Assembly (NCBI RefSeq): GCF_014982975.1
Contig: NZ_JADCKL010000005.1
Location: 116,427 to 180,426, forward strand
DNA from: Claveliimonas monacensis
GTDB lineage: Bacteria > Bacillota > Clostridia > Lachnospirales > Lachnospiraceae
Direction of reading: 5' to 3'
DNA length: 64,000 nt
Numbering within the stretch: position 1 is the first letter of the stretch; each line of letters opens with the position of its first letter. This document shows, in pieces, positions 34,614-43,170 of this stretch. A model generated the notes under the pieces. That model ran no database searches, was not told the DNA's origin, and saw nothing but the letters and a program-made list of their open reading frames with translations. A program made the translations under genes and the position numbers.

Positions 34614-35495
34614 TCAGTCTTCTGCCCAATCTGCCATCTGCTCCGCCGGGCAGTTCGCTGACTGCAGGGACAGCAGCCATTCAACGCCCTCAGCCACACC
34701 GTCTTCATCATTGGAGCTGGTGACATGGTCCGCCGCCTGCAGGCATCCCTGTGATCCGTTGGCAACTGCGATCCCTATCCCCGCAAAGGCAAGCATGCCC
34801 CTGTCGTTGTCCCCATCGCCGAAAGCCGCGGACTCTGCCTGCTCCAGCCCAAGGTATTCCATCAGAAACCGAAGGGCTGAATCCTTGCCTGCATCTTTGT
34901 AGGAAATCTCCAGAAGCTGCGGCACAGAGGAAGTCACATAGATATCCGGCACCTCCTTCTCCAGAAGCTGCCACAGTCTGCGTTTTTTCTCCTCGCCCTT
35001 CACTACCACATCCAGACAATCCAACTTCCCCGCCGCTCCGCCAGTCCGGATAAACGTCTCCATGTCCTCCACCGGCTCCCGTGTCCTGCGTATATAATCA
35101 ATAGCCGCCGGCATAGCTCCGAACCGCACCGGATCTTCCACATAGGCGCTTTGGGCGTAGGCTTTCCCGTCTATGAACGCCTCATAGGCCACCTGCTCAT
35201 CCTCCATGAGAAGGAGGATCTTCTCCACCGACTCTTCTGTCAGCACAAATTTACGCAGATACGTTCCTGTATGTACATCCACCACTGCTGTTCCGTTGGA
35301 AGTGATAACATAGCGGACTTCGGGGATTCGCAGGATCTCCCCGGGCAGGGAGTCAAAAGAACGCCCACTGGCAGGGATCACACAGATGCCGCTTTGGGCC
35401 GCCCGCACAAGAGCCCGCCTTGTCCTTTCACTCAGTACACCTTGGCTGTTCAGCGTAGTGCCGTCCAGATCCAGGGCAATGCTTGTGATCTTCAT
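34614..35495 (-). CDS. Cof-type HAD-IIB family phosphatase
   Basis: Cytoplasmic sugar- or nucleotide-phosphate phosphatase. HAD motif I with nucleophile Asp (IALDLDGTTLNSQG), motif II around IPASGRSFDS, a C2B cap, motif IV FGDGDNDRGMLAFAGIGIAVANG, and conserved ADHVTSSNDEDGVAEGVEWLL at the end. 293 aa, typical. GGAGG precedes the ATG. Substrate cannot be assigned from sequence. Confidence 0.9.
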   Translation of the reverse strand: MKITSIALDLDGTTLNSQGVLSERTRRALVRAAQSGICVIPASGRSFDSLPGEILRIPEVRYVITSNGTAVVDVHTGTYLRKFVLTEESVEKILLLMEDEQVAYEAFIDGKAYAQSAYVEDPVRFGAMPAAIDYIRRTREPVEDMETFIRTGGAAGKLDCLDVVVKGEEKKRRLWQLLEKEVPDIYVTSSVPQLLEISYKDAGKDSALRFLMEYLGLEQAESAAFGDGDNDRGMLAFAGIGIAVANGSQGCLQAADHVTSSNDEDGVAEGVEWLLSLQSANCPAEQMADWAED

Positions 35496-35545
35496 GTTCT
35501 GGTCTCCTCCTGTTCTGTCTGCTGATGTCCGTGCTTTGCTGCTCA

Positions 35546-35583
35546 GATAAATTTATCATACCTTTTCTGCCCGATGTATGCAA
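35546..35583 (-). promoter_or_regulatory. Possible promoter and palindrome upstream of the HAD phosphatase gene
   Basis: Minus strand TATGAT (35555-35560), 17 bp from a poor -35 TTGCAT (35578-35583). The 12-bp palindrome GATAAATTTATC (35546-35557) overlaps the -10 and could be an operator. Confidence 0.4.
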
Positions 35584-35614
35584 CAAAATCACAGATCTTC
35601 CTGCAACACCCGCA

Positions 35615-36337
35615 TCATCTGCATACCTTCCGTATATTCTTCTCATCTGCATCCGGGTACAGCTCTCTGACCCGGTCCATGATCCTCTGCCCTGACTTCT
35701 CCGGCGCTTCCCTATAGGCCGCAGATACGATCTCATATCCCCACAGCGTCTCCGGTCTGACATAGACGGACGCAGCCATCCCGTAAGTCTGACCTTTGCG
35801 GTTCCTCTTCTGCCGAAAGTCTCTGGTTACCAGATAGGTCTGCATCTGCAGCTCTGTCACTATGCCACTGAAGTTCTTTTCCCCTCCTTTTCCAAATCCG
35901 GCATCCTTTTTCAGCTCATAGGACGCATACGTCTCCCCCTCATCAAAAAGATCCATGATCTTCTTACTTCGGTATCCGGCCAGGCCGTCCTCCCACCTGG
36001 CATCAAAGTCATAGCCATCCCGCCTGTAATTAGCGAAATACGGAAGCCATTTCAGGGAGATAAATCCCGCCTTTTTGTTGAAAAATTTCCCGTAGGCCAC
36101 TTTCTCACTCCTGGCGATCATAGCTCTCCACTCCCAGGGATCCTGCTCCGGATCCCCTGTCCACCAGAAAAGCGGCGAGGTCTTCTCCTCCACCGAAAAT
36201 CCATCCACCTCATTTTTAAAAAGGGGCAGAAATCCAACCTGCTCTACATAGTCTGTCAATTCTCTCCAGGACCGGATGCGCTCCCGGCTGTCCCAGTCCA
36301 TTCCGTGAAGAATCCACTCTCCGTTTTCCACCGCCAT
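35615..36337 (-). CDS. AlkZ-related protein (tentative)
   Basis: 240-residue soluble protein that I believe is the small AlkZ-related group of Clostridia, with LFWWTGDPEQDPWEWR, VAYGKFFNKKAGFISLKWLPYFANYRRDGYDFDARW and TELQMQTYLVTRDFR. AlkZ proper is a DNA glycosylase that unhooks crosslinks and excises N-alkylpurines, but this protein is shorter and the catalytic QxQ motif is not evident, so activity is uncertain. Start at 36337 because AGAGGAG lies 9 bp upstream of that ATG. It follows the UvrD-type helicase gene by 31 bp in the same operon. Confidence 0.55.
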   Translation of the reverse strand: MAVENGEWILHGMDWDSRERIRSWRELTDYVEQVGFLPLFKNEVDGFSVEEKTSPLFWWTGDPEQDPWEWRAMIARSEKVAYGKFFNKKAGFISLKWLPYFANYRRDGYDFDARWEDGLAGYRSKKIMDLFDEGETYASYELKKDAGFGKGGEKNFSGIVTELQMQTYLVTRDFRQKRNRKGQTYGMAASVYVRPETLWGYEIVSAAYREAPEKSGQRIMDRVRELYPDADEKNIRKVCR

Positions 36338-36368
36338 GGTCATCATCTCCTCTGCAGCGATCTCGTTT

Positions 36369-38519
36369 TCAATCTATTTCTTCCACTTCCCCCAAGGCCC
36401 TGAGGAACTGCTTTCGCCCGTAGCTTACAAACTCCACCTCGATCATCATCTCGTCCCCGCCCACAATGACCCCTTCTCCGTATTTCCGATGGCGGGCTCT
36501 CCTTATCTTCCTTACCTCCGGATCAGTTTCTTCCCCATAGGACTTCTCCGGGCAGTGTTCCTCTTTGCAGGGCTTCTGCTCTTGCTGTCTTCTTCTCATT
36601 CCGGCCGCCACCTCTCTTCTTAGTTCCTGCAGGCTGGCTCTCTTCTCCTCCTGACTGCGCAGTTCTCTCCAGTCCAGAAGATGCTCCGGGATCATCCGCA
36701 GATAGGGACTGTATCCCTCCAGAACTCCAGGTTCTCCCGGGTTCGTGTAGTAGGACAGTTCCAGGTGATTCCTGGCTCTTGTGATCCCCACAAAGAAAAG
36801 CCGTCTCTCCTCTTCCTCCTGCTCAAAGTTCTGGCACCGCAGGGGGATCAGTCCCTGATTCATACCGATCAGAAACACCGTGTCAAACTCCAGTCCCTTG
36901 GAGGCATGGAGGGTCATCAGCCGGACGCCATCCCCTTCTTTTTCGTCTCCCTTTAGAAATTCCAGGCCATAGAGCATAGAGCTGTCCAGGAAACGGCGCA
37001 GATTCTCCATAAAGGTCCCATCCCTTCCCTGGCAGAACCGGAAGATATGCTCCAGAAGTCTCATCACTTCCTCCGCATCCCTTTCGCAATCGGCGGAAGT
37101 TGGGTGCAGCTGTTCCCTGAGGTCAAAGTAGTCAAACAGCCACTGGGGGCAGACCTGTCCCGGCAATTCTTCCACCGCCCCGGCAAACCCGGTCATCCGG
37201 TCCAGAAGAGGGGAAACTTCTTTCTCCCGCCCCTCCACAATGGCAGCCGCTTTTTTCAGACTGATCTTTCTTCCATACCTCCGGTCCGCCAGCACCTGTA
37301 TCCCTGTCTGGCTGTCAGCGGGATTGACGGAAAACTTAAGGATCTTTACCAGATAGTCAAGCACCGGCACATCTCCCAGGGTCCTTTTCAGCGACAGACT
37401 GCAGGGAATACCCGCTCTTTGAAAGACCTTCTCAAGAACTTCGGCCTGTCTCTGGAGGCGGTAAAAGACGGCTATCTCCCTGTAGTCCAGGCCATCTGCG
37501 TGGAGCTTTTCTATCCGATCAGCCAGATACTCCGCCTCCTGGAAAGGATCGTAGTGGTTGCGCACGGCAATCCTTTCCTGTGTCCTTCGCGCACCCTCGA
37601 TCTTTCCTCCGAACTGCAGAAAACGGTTGGCCGCCTCCAGGATGGACGCATTAGAACGGTAGTTCACCGGAAGGGAGAGTTCTTTTGCCTGAAATCTGTG
37701 TTTGAGCAGGAAGAACATATTCTCCGTCGTGCCCCGCCAGCTGTAGATCACCTGGTTCGGATCCCCCACCGCAAAGAGCCGCGACCGGCGCTCTCCCTCT
37801 CTGTCCGTTCCAAGTGCCTCCAGAAAGTCCAGCTGCAGGACGTCACTGTCCTGCACTTCATCCACAATGATCCACTCCGGGCAGTTGTCTTCTCTGCGCA
37901 GAAGAGCCGTGCTGACCTGGATCAGATCCGAAAAAGTCATCTTGTTCTGCCGCTTTTTCTCCTGTTCAAGCAGGGGAAAAAGCTGAAACAGATCGTCTCC
38001 GTATCTCGATGTCTTCCCCTGCTGCCAGGAGGTGCGCTCCTGCTCCAGCCGCTTTTTCAGCCTGTTTTTGTACTTGATCTTCAGTCCTCTCTGTGCTGCA
38101 AGACCCAGGGCCAGCTCCGTCTCTTCATCCGGGTCCATGACAGAAAAATCTCCTGTCCATCCTTCCCTCTCCAGAGGAAGGCAATTTTTCAGGAGAAAAA
38201 GCGCCACGCTGTGAAATGTCCCGAAACGGGCTGTCTCTTCCTCTGTGACTGAGGGTTCCCGCTCCAAAAGTCTCTGAATGATCTCGCCTGCCGCCTTGTT
38301 TGTGAACGTAAGTACCACCATATTCTCCAGGGGAACCTTTTTTTCAAAATGCAGATAAAGGATCTTCTCAATAAGTACTGTCGTCTTTCCGCTGCCTACA
38401 TTGGCATTGACCACACAGGCAGGGCTCTCATCCAGCACTGCCTCCCTCTGGTACGCGTTTAACTGGTGTGTACGGATCTTACAGAACCTCTCTTTTTGTT
38501 TCTCACGAAAGTCGGTCAT
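36369..38519 (-). CDS. UvrD/PcrA-like SF1A ATP-dependent DNA helicase
   Basis: 3'-5' DNA helicase. Walker A NANVGSGKTTVLIEK (~residue 40), TFTNKAAGEIIQRL, GTFHSVALFLL, Walker B IIVDEVQDSDVLQLDFL, GDPNQVIYSWRG, NYRSNASILEAANRFL, TLHASKGLEFDTVFLIG, FVGITRARNHLELSYY. The last ~45 residues (HRKYGEGVIVGGDEMMIEVEF) resemble the Tudor-like tail by which PcrA/UvrD contact RNA polymerase. 716 aa. Its start lies inside the end of the MrfA-like gene (17-bp overlap), so the two helicases are made together. It is a second UvrD-type enzyme besides the fusion at 19625. Confidence 0.92.
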   Translation of the reverse strand: MTDFREKQKERFCKIRTHQLNAYQREAVLDESPACVVNANVGSGKTTVLIEKILYLHFEKKVPLENMVVLTFTNKAAGEIIQRLLEREPSVTEEETARFGTFHSVALFLLKNCLPLEREGWTGDFSVMDPDEETELALGLAAQRGLKIKYKNRLKKRLEQERTSWQQGKTSRYGDDLFQLFPLLEQEKKRQNKMTFSDLIQVSTALLRREDNCPEWIIVDEVQDSDVLQLDFLEALGTDREGERRSRLFAVGDPNQVIYSWRGTTENMFFLLKHRFQAKELSLPVNYRSNASILEAANRFLQFGGKIEGARRTQERIAVRNHYDPFQEAEYLADRIEKLHADGLDYREIAVFYRLQRQAEVLEKVFQRAGIPCSLSLKRTLGDVPVLDYLVKILKFSVNPADSQTGIQVLADRRYGRKISLKKAAAIVEGREKEVSPLLDRMTGFAGAVEELPGQVCPQWLFDYFDLREQLHPTSADCERDAEEVMRLLEHIFRFCQGRDGTFMENLRRFLDSSMLYGLEFLKGDEKEGDGVRLMTLHASKGLEFDTVFLIGMNQGLIPLRCQNFEQEEEERRLFFVGITRARNHLELSYYTNPGEPGVLEGYSPYLRMIPEHLLDWRELRSQEEKRASLQELRREVAAGMRRRQQEQKPCKEEHCPEKSYGEETDPEVRKIRRARHRKYGEGVIVGGDEMMIEVEFVSYGRKQFLRALGEVEEID

Positions 38520-41187
38520 CGTATCTGCGCCTCAGCTTTCCCTTTGTCTTTTCCACTCGCTCCCCGTCTTCCTCCACGCGGAATTCCACCCCCATATCTG
38601 CCGGGCAGGATACGTAGCGGCGCAGGGTGCTTTCCAACCAACGCCGGTTGTCCGGATCATCCATCCACGTCCCGTAAAAGCGGCTTCCCAGCGTCAGGAT
38701 CAGGCAGTGTCCTTCTACCTCCACTTTCTGGATCACACCCAGGAACGCGCCGCCTCTCTCTTTGCTTCTCACTACTGTGTCGCAGAAAGCTGGCCACTGA
38801 TCCGCCAGGTTGAAAAAGGAGAATGCTTTCTCTAAAGCAGGCGCTTCCACCCCGGCCTTTTTGCCATGAAAATCCGGCGGCGCAGTCTGCTCTCTTAAAT
38901 TTTCCAACCCCCACAGGACCATTTTCTTGTCCAGACTGTAATCCCCCACGCAGGCAGGACATCCATCCTCACAGGCACATCCTCCCACCATCCGAACAGC
39001 GGCGTCCACGATCTGGGGCACCAGGTCATAGATCTTCTCCGAGTACCCAAGCCCTCCCTCATATTTGTCGTAAATATAGAGACAGACTTCCTCTCCTGTC
39101 CTGCCATTTGGAATGAGGGCATTGTTGGATACGATCACATCAATGTCATCCCGCTCTGTCATGGTCACCATCATAGCCGCATTCTTTATAGCCCAGGCCA
39201 TTCCCTCAAAATGATTGTTCAGTGTCAGCTCTCCGTTCCTTGCAGGCGCTAAAAGGCTGCGGTAGGTCCACACCACATTCTCCGGGATCGTGATCCAGGT
39301 ACTTTCTGTGTCGTAGTCTTTCTGCAGGGGGACTGTCAGAGAAGTATAGCCCAGGTTCTGGTGGTTGTGAAACTGGAGCTTTTTGTACATGGAGACCACT
39401 TCATTTACATTGATGTCCCCAAAACAAATATGGCTCCTCTCAAAGTCCTCCTCCTGGAACACCTGCAGGATCCTTGTCTCCTGGGTTCCCCCAGGCACAG
39501 TGTAATAATTGCCCTCAAAGGGCACTGCCTCCGCTGTCCGGCTTACAAGATCCAGCTTCAGCACCTCGTAGAGCTCCCCGTCGTGCATGTAGACCGCCCC
39601 CGGATGGAGCTCGTGGTAGGCCTGGGACTCATCCATCTCGGTGATCTCACGCATGGTCCCGCTTCCCTCCTCGCAAAGAAGCAGTTTAAACCGGGTCTTA
39701 TCCATGTTCCTCAGACTGTAATCCCCTGCCGGAAAAGCAGATCCTGACCAGGCAAACCGGCCTGACAGGGCGCGGACCTCCTCTGCATTCAGGAGCACAG
39801 GTATCACCTCACCCAGATCCGGAAAAAGGGCTGCATCGTCCAGAGAGAGGGGCAGCTCTGCCGCAGCTGCCCGGATATGCGACAGCTGGATCAGCAGATT
39901 ATCCGGGTCTACGATCGCATTCTCGCTGCCTCCGGCAAAAAGCCAGTCCGGGTCAACGGCAATGTACTGATCAAAAGGCTGGTTTTCCAGGATCAGATAA
40001 TTCACACACTTCTCTCCGTTTCTTCCGGCCCGCCCGGTCTGCTGCCAGAAGGAAGCACGTGTCCCCGGGTATCCCACGATCACTGTGGAGTCCAGCTTTC
40101 CGATATCAATTCCCAGCTCCAGCGCATTGGTAGACACAAGACCAAGCAGTTCCCCATTGGTCATCTTCCCCTCGATCTGCCTTCTCTCCTGTGGGGTATA
40201 TCCCCCTCTGTATCCGGCGATCCGGGAGCTGTCCGCCCCGGCCAGAAATCCGGCCTCATCCAGTCTGTCCCTGGCCTCCTTTAAAATAACTTCCACATTT
40301 CTCCTGCTTTTCCCAAAGGCAATAAAATGATGCTCCTCCTCCGCAAGAATAGGGATCAATTCTGCTGCCACAGAGGACGCCGACTGCCTGCCATACTCCT
40401 TATCATTGCTGCCCTTAATGCGGGGAGGCTGAAGGATCCGGTACTCCTTTTCCGGAGCCGGCGCTCCGTCTCTGCTGACCAGAGCAAAGGACACGCCGCA
40501 GATCTTCCGTGCCAGCTCCACCGGGTTTGCAATGGTGGCGGAGCTGCACAGAAACTGGGGCTGGGACCCATAGTATCCGCAGACTCGCTTCATCCTGCGG
40601 AAAATATTGGCAAGGTGAGCTCCAAAGGCTCCCCGATAGCTGTGAAGTTCATCGATCACCACATATTTCAGATTGGCAAAAATAAAATCAAATCCGTATT
40701 TACTGTGGTTGGGCAGAAAAGCTCCATTGAGCATCTCCGGGTTAGTGAGGATAATGTTCGCATTCTTGCGTATCCTGCTCCTCTCTGCAGGCATGGTATC
40801 CCCGTCATACACTCCCGCCGAGATCCGTCCCTCCCCGAAATACTCCAGTACCGGGCGCAGTGCCCGGTACTGGTCGCTTGCCAGAGCCTTTGTGGGATAG
40901 ACAAAAATAGCCCTCGTCAGAGGGTCCTTAAGGATCGCCTGCAGCACAGGCAGAAGAAAGCTCAAAGTCTTACCGCTGGCCGTGGATGTCGTGATCACCA
41001 CATTCTCTCCACTGGCCGCCTTCTCGAACATCTCTGCCTGGTGGATATAGAGACGGGAAATGCCCTGCTTTTCCAGATAGGAGCCGATTTCCGGAAGGAG
41101 GTCTCCGGGGAAATCCGCATACTCCCCCGCCCGCGCCGGAACTGTCTTTGTATAGATTGTCAGGTCTTCGCTTGTCTGTTCTCGCAC
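38503..41187 (-). CDS. MrfA/YprA-like DEAD/DEAH helicase with DUF1998 domain
   Basis: SF2 3'-5' helicase that in Bacillus acts in mitomycin-lesion repair. Walker A TTSTASGKTLSFLLPV, FVYPTKALASDQ, DEAH-like VIDELHSYRG, FLCSSATIANP, FGKSRRNVE, GLVSTNALELGIDIGKLDSTVIVGYPG and QTGRAGRNG. The C-terminal DUF1998 region has a four-cysteine site, GGCACEDGCPACVG. The true start is the GTG at 41187, 8 bp after AAGGAGG; a GTG at 41196 touches that site. 894 aa, normal. A promoter lies ~40 bp upstream. The nuclease partner MrfB is not in the window. Confidence 0.9.
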   Translation of the reverse strand: MREQTSEDLTIYTKTVPARAGEYADFPGDLLPEIGSYLEKQGISRLYIHQAEMFEKAASGENVVITTSTASGKTLSFLLPVLQAILKDPLTRAIFVYPTKALASDQYRALRPVLEYFGEGRISAGVYDGDTMPAERSRIRKNANIILTNPEMLNGAFLPNHSKYGFDFIFANLKYVVIDELHSYRGAFGAHLANIFRRMKRVCGYYGSQPQFLCSSATIANPVELARKICGVSFALVSRDGAPAPEKEYRILQPPRIKGSNDKEYGRQSASSVAAELIPILAEEEHHFIAFGKSRRNVEVILKEARDRLDEAGFLAGADSSRIAGYRGGYTPQERRQIEGKMTNGELLGLVSTNALELGIDIGKLDSTVIVGYPGTRASFWQQTGRAGRNGEKCVNYLILENQPFDQYIAVDPDWLFAGGSENAIVDPDNLLIQLSHIRAAAAELPLSLDDAALFPDLGEVIPVLLNAEEVRALSGRFAWSGSAFPAGDYSLRNMDKTRFKLLLCEEGSGTMREITEMDESQAYHELHPGAVYMHDGELYEVLKLDLVSRTAEAVPFEGNYYTVPGGTQETRILQVFQEEDFERSHICFGDINVNEVVSMYKKLQFHNHQNLGYTSLTVPLQKDYDTESTWITIPENVVWTYRSLLAPARNGELTLNNHFEGMAWAIKNAAMMVTMTERDDIDVIVSNNALIPNGRTGEEVCLYIYDKYEGGLGYSEKIYDLVPQIVDAAVRMVGGCACEDGCPACVGDYSLDKKMVLWGLENLREQTAPPDFHGKKAGVEAPALEKAFSFFNLADQWPAFCDTVVRSKERGGAFLGVIQKVEVEGHCLILTLGSRFYGTWMDDPDNRRWLESTLRRYVSCPADMGVEFRVEEDGERVEKTKGKLRRRYDDRLS

Positions 41188-41226
41188 TGTAGCCACCTCC
41201 TTTTTCGAACATGTGTTTGTTTAAGT

Positions 41227-41255
41227 ATCATAACATATTGTGTCGCCGGATACAA
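41227..41255 (-). promoter_or_regulatory. Promoter of the MrfA-UvrD-AlkZ-like operon
   Basis: Minus strand TTGTAT (41250-41255), 17-bp spacer, TATGAT (41227-41232). Confidence 0.6.
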
Positions 41256-41268
41256 TCCTCAATATATC

Positions 41269-41484
41269 TTAATATATCTTTTTTATCTCGCCGCTGATCC
41301 CGTACTGCTCCCGGAATTCTTTCAAGTCCGCCTCATTTCGTATAAGACAGATATCTGTAAATTTTCCGGTGGCAGTTTCCTGAAAGCCGGCTACCTGCTC
41401 GCCAGTGCAGATACTGCAGCGTATGGCTGGAATGTGTGTGGCCGGGTCGTAAGCTGACGTACTTTTCTTTTTTCTGTGAAACAT
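41269..41484 (-). CDS. Small conserved protein (71 aa), function unknown
   Basis: MFHRKKKSTSAYDPATHIPA, then IRCSICTGEQVAGFQE and a region rich in charged residues ending GEIKKIY. One CxxC pair suggests metal or thiol chemistry, but a second pair is absent. Similar small proteins occur widely in Lachnospiraceae. AGGAGG lies five bases before the ATG. It begins 9 bp after the stop codon of the degraded SWIM gene, so it was probably in one operon with it. Confidence 0.65.
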   Translation of the reverse strand: MFHRKKKSTSAYDPATHIPAIRCSICTGEQVAGFQETATGKFTDICLIRNEADLKEFREQYGISGEIKKIY

Positions 41485-41493
41485 ATCTTCCTC

Positions 41494-42228
41494 CTAAAAT
41501 CCGGCCCTTCCAAGCTCATCCATCATAGCGGATCTGCGCCTGTACTTTTGTTTCCATTCGTCTGCAATCTTCCGGGCAATGTCCTCTCCGTTCGGATATT
41601 TCCCTATCTCTTTTAAATATGTCATAATCTCCTTATACATTTTCCTGTAGGATGCCCTTCCGCCTGACTCTGCACATAGCTGATATACATCTCCCCTACT
41701 TGCTCCGAAAAATATTCCTTCAGTACCTTTTCATACTGATCTAGACGAGTAATCCAACCTTCTTTTTGTATTGCTTCCAGGAGTCTGCTCCAGACATTTC
41801 TCCCGGTATTCGTTCCATTCCTGTTCGGTACATACATTTTTTAGTCTCAGAAGACATTTCAGACAGCGTTTATCTCTATCCAGTTCTTTTTCCAGACGCA
41901 CAAGCAGCATCGGATTCCTGTAGCCGTATTTTGTCAGAAGAGTATTGCAAAAAGGGGATCCTGACGCGCCAGGGCTATAACCTCCTGTATCTCATCCTCT
42001 TTTTTATTTTTACTTTGCTTTGCCGGACAGGTCACTCCTTCTACATCTTTCGGAAGCACGGTCTTTCACATTGCCCCCTTCCATCGCATAGAGCCAATCA
42101 CAGTACATTTCTGCGATTTCATCCCCATCCAGCTCACTCTCTGCCTCATAGTCCTCTGTTCCCGACACAGTGGCCTGATAGCCTGTGGGCGTTGTGGTGA
42201 GAGACTGTACCGCTCTGTCTTCATAATA
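41494..42228 (-). pseudogene. Degraded SWIM zinc-finger family gene
   Basis: Pieces of one protein appear in different minus-strand frames, in the right order. Near 42228-42050: NYYEDRAVQSLTTTPTGYQA and EMYCDWLYAMEGG, a SWIM finger that has lost the CxC and CxH cysteines. Near 41955-41790: LLTKYGYRNPMLLVRLEKEL and CLKCLLRLKNVC. Near 41790-41650: GWITRLDQYEKVLKEYFSEQ. Near 41640-41497: MYKEIMTYLKEIGKYPNGED and YRRRSAMMDELGRAGF before a TAG stop. At least two frameshifts separate them and the N-terminus is missing, cut where the HEPN gene ends. Intact relatives are several hundred residues long. Confidence 0.65.
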
Positions 42229-42231
42229 GTT

Positions 42232-42966
42232 TCATTGGTGTTCTCCGTTTAATATTTTCCCTTCATCCTCAACATATATATTAATATTTTTTAGTGCTGT
42301 TGCCAGTACTGTCAGCAAGTTCTCTATAGCATCATAGTAGAATTCCAAATCCGAAATTTTCATATCGTATAAATGGCCTTCATGGACAATTTTATTACGC
42401 CTATCCATAATTTCATCCAAAACAGATTCATCAATATCTTTAAATGTTAAAAGACATCGTAGTCTGCCAAGAACCTTTGATGGCCTCCCCGATAAAATTT
42501 TATTGGCAAAGCGTTCGCTCATAAGAGCTATATACTCTTCCTTTGTCTGACAGTTAATAAAATCTTTTAAGTTAAAACCTAACGTCTTTTCATAATCCGG
42601 ATAAATTTTCAATATTTTTAAAAGTCTTTGTGGTTCATCGTTAATCAGACATTTCACGGTGTCTTGAATCACAAACTCATATCTGGTAAAAAGGAAAACG
42701 ATAAATTGATTCTTTATCAGTTTCACTGCGTCGGCAAAATCGTTCAAGTAAAAATCAATCATTACTTGAGACATTATATCATGTCCTTCCCCGTTTTCAT
42801 TCCCCCATATCACATCTCTGCTTTTCAGATAATCGATTTGTACACTCTGATCCGATGCAAATTCCAAAAAATTTTTGAATTGATAAAATCCGAAAAATTG
42901 CGTTGACCACAAAGTTGTAAAATCATATGTTGCCTTGTTTTTTTCATTTTGTGCTTTTTCAAACAT
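42232..42966 (-). CDS. HEPN-domain protein (possible defence ribonuclease)
   Basis: 244-residue, helix-rich, soluble protein from a visibly AT-rich stretch unlike its neighbours. Near the C-terminus DRRNKIVHEG gives the HEPN catalytic motif Rx4H (Arg190, His195). The rest (KNQFIVFLFTRYEFVIQDTV, LLKILKIYPDYEKTLGF) fits the large HEPN families related to MAE_28990 and RiboL-PSP-HEPN, many of which are RNases in toxin or abortive infection systems. No partner antitoxin is adjacent. AAGGA lies 7 bp before the ATG and a promoter ~75 bp upstream. It abuts the SWIM relic by 3 bp, consistent with recent insertion. Confidence 0.7.
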   Translation of the reverse strand: MFEKAQNEKNKATYDFTTLWSTQFFGFYQFKNFLEFASDQSVQIDYLKSRDVIWGNENGEGHDIMSQVMIDFYLNDFADAVKLIKNQFIVFLFTRYEFVIQDTVKCLINDEPQRLLKILKIYPDYEKTLGFNLKDFINCQTKEEYIALMSERFANKILSGRPSKVLGRLRCLLTFKDIDESVLDEIMDRRNKIVHEGHLYDMKISDLEFYYDAIENLLTVLATALKNINIYVEDEGKILNGEHQ

Positions 42967-43041
42967 TTTACTTTCCTTATCCCTTTATCCAGAATATAGT
43001 GTTTAATTGCTGTTGATCACGCAAACAAGATCAGTATAATC

Positions 43042-43070
43042 ATTGTACCATTATTAAAATCAATTAACAA
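43042..43070 (-). promoter_or_regulatory. Promoter of the HEPN gene
   Basis: Minus strand TTGTTA (43065-43070), 17-bp spacer, TACAAT (43042-43047), in an AT-rich leader. Confidence 0.55.
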
Positions 43071-43119
43071 GAAACCCACATTCTGTCATCTATCCACAGT
43101 ATAACAGAAAGTGAGTTTC
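43071..43119. repeat. Imperfect 16-bp inverted repeat upstream of the HEPN gene
   Basis: GAAACCCACATTCTGT pairs with ACAGAAAGTGAGTTTC at 14 of 16 positions around a 17-bp loop. It directly abuts the HEPN promoter and follows the MerR gene end. It may be a terminator for the MerR gene (only a weak T-rich tail follows) or a boundary left by insertion. Confidence 0.5.
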
Positions 43120-43170
43120 ATAAATTTCTTATAGACCTATTCCAACCGTCTCGCCGGAGCTATTCATCCT

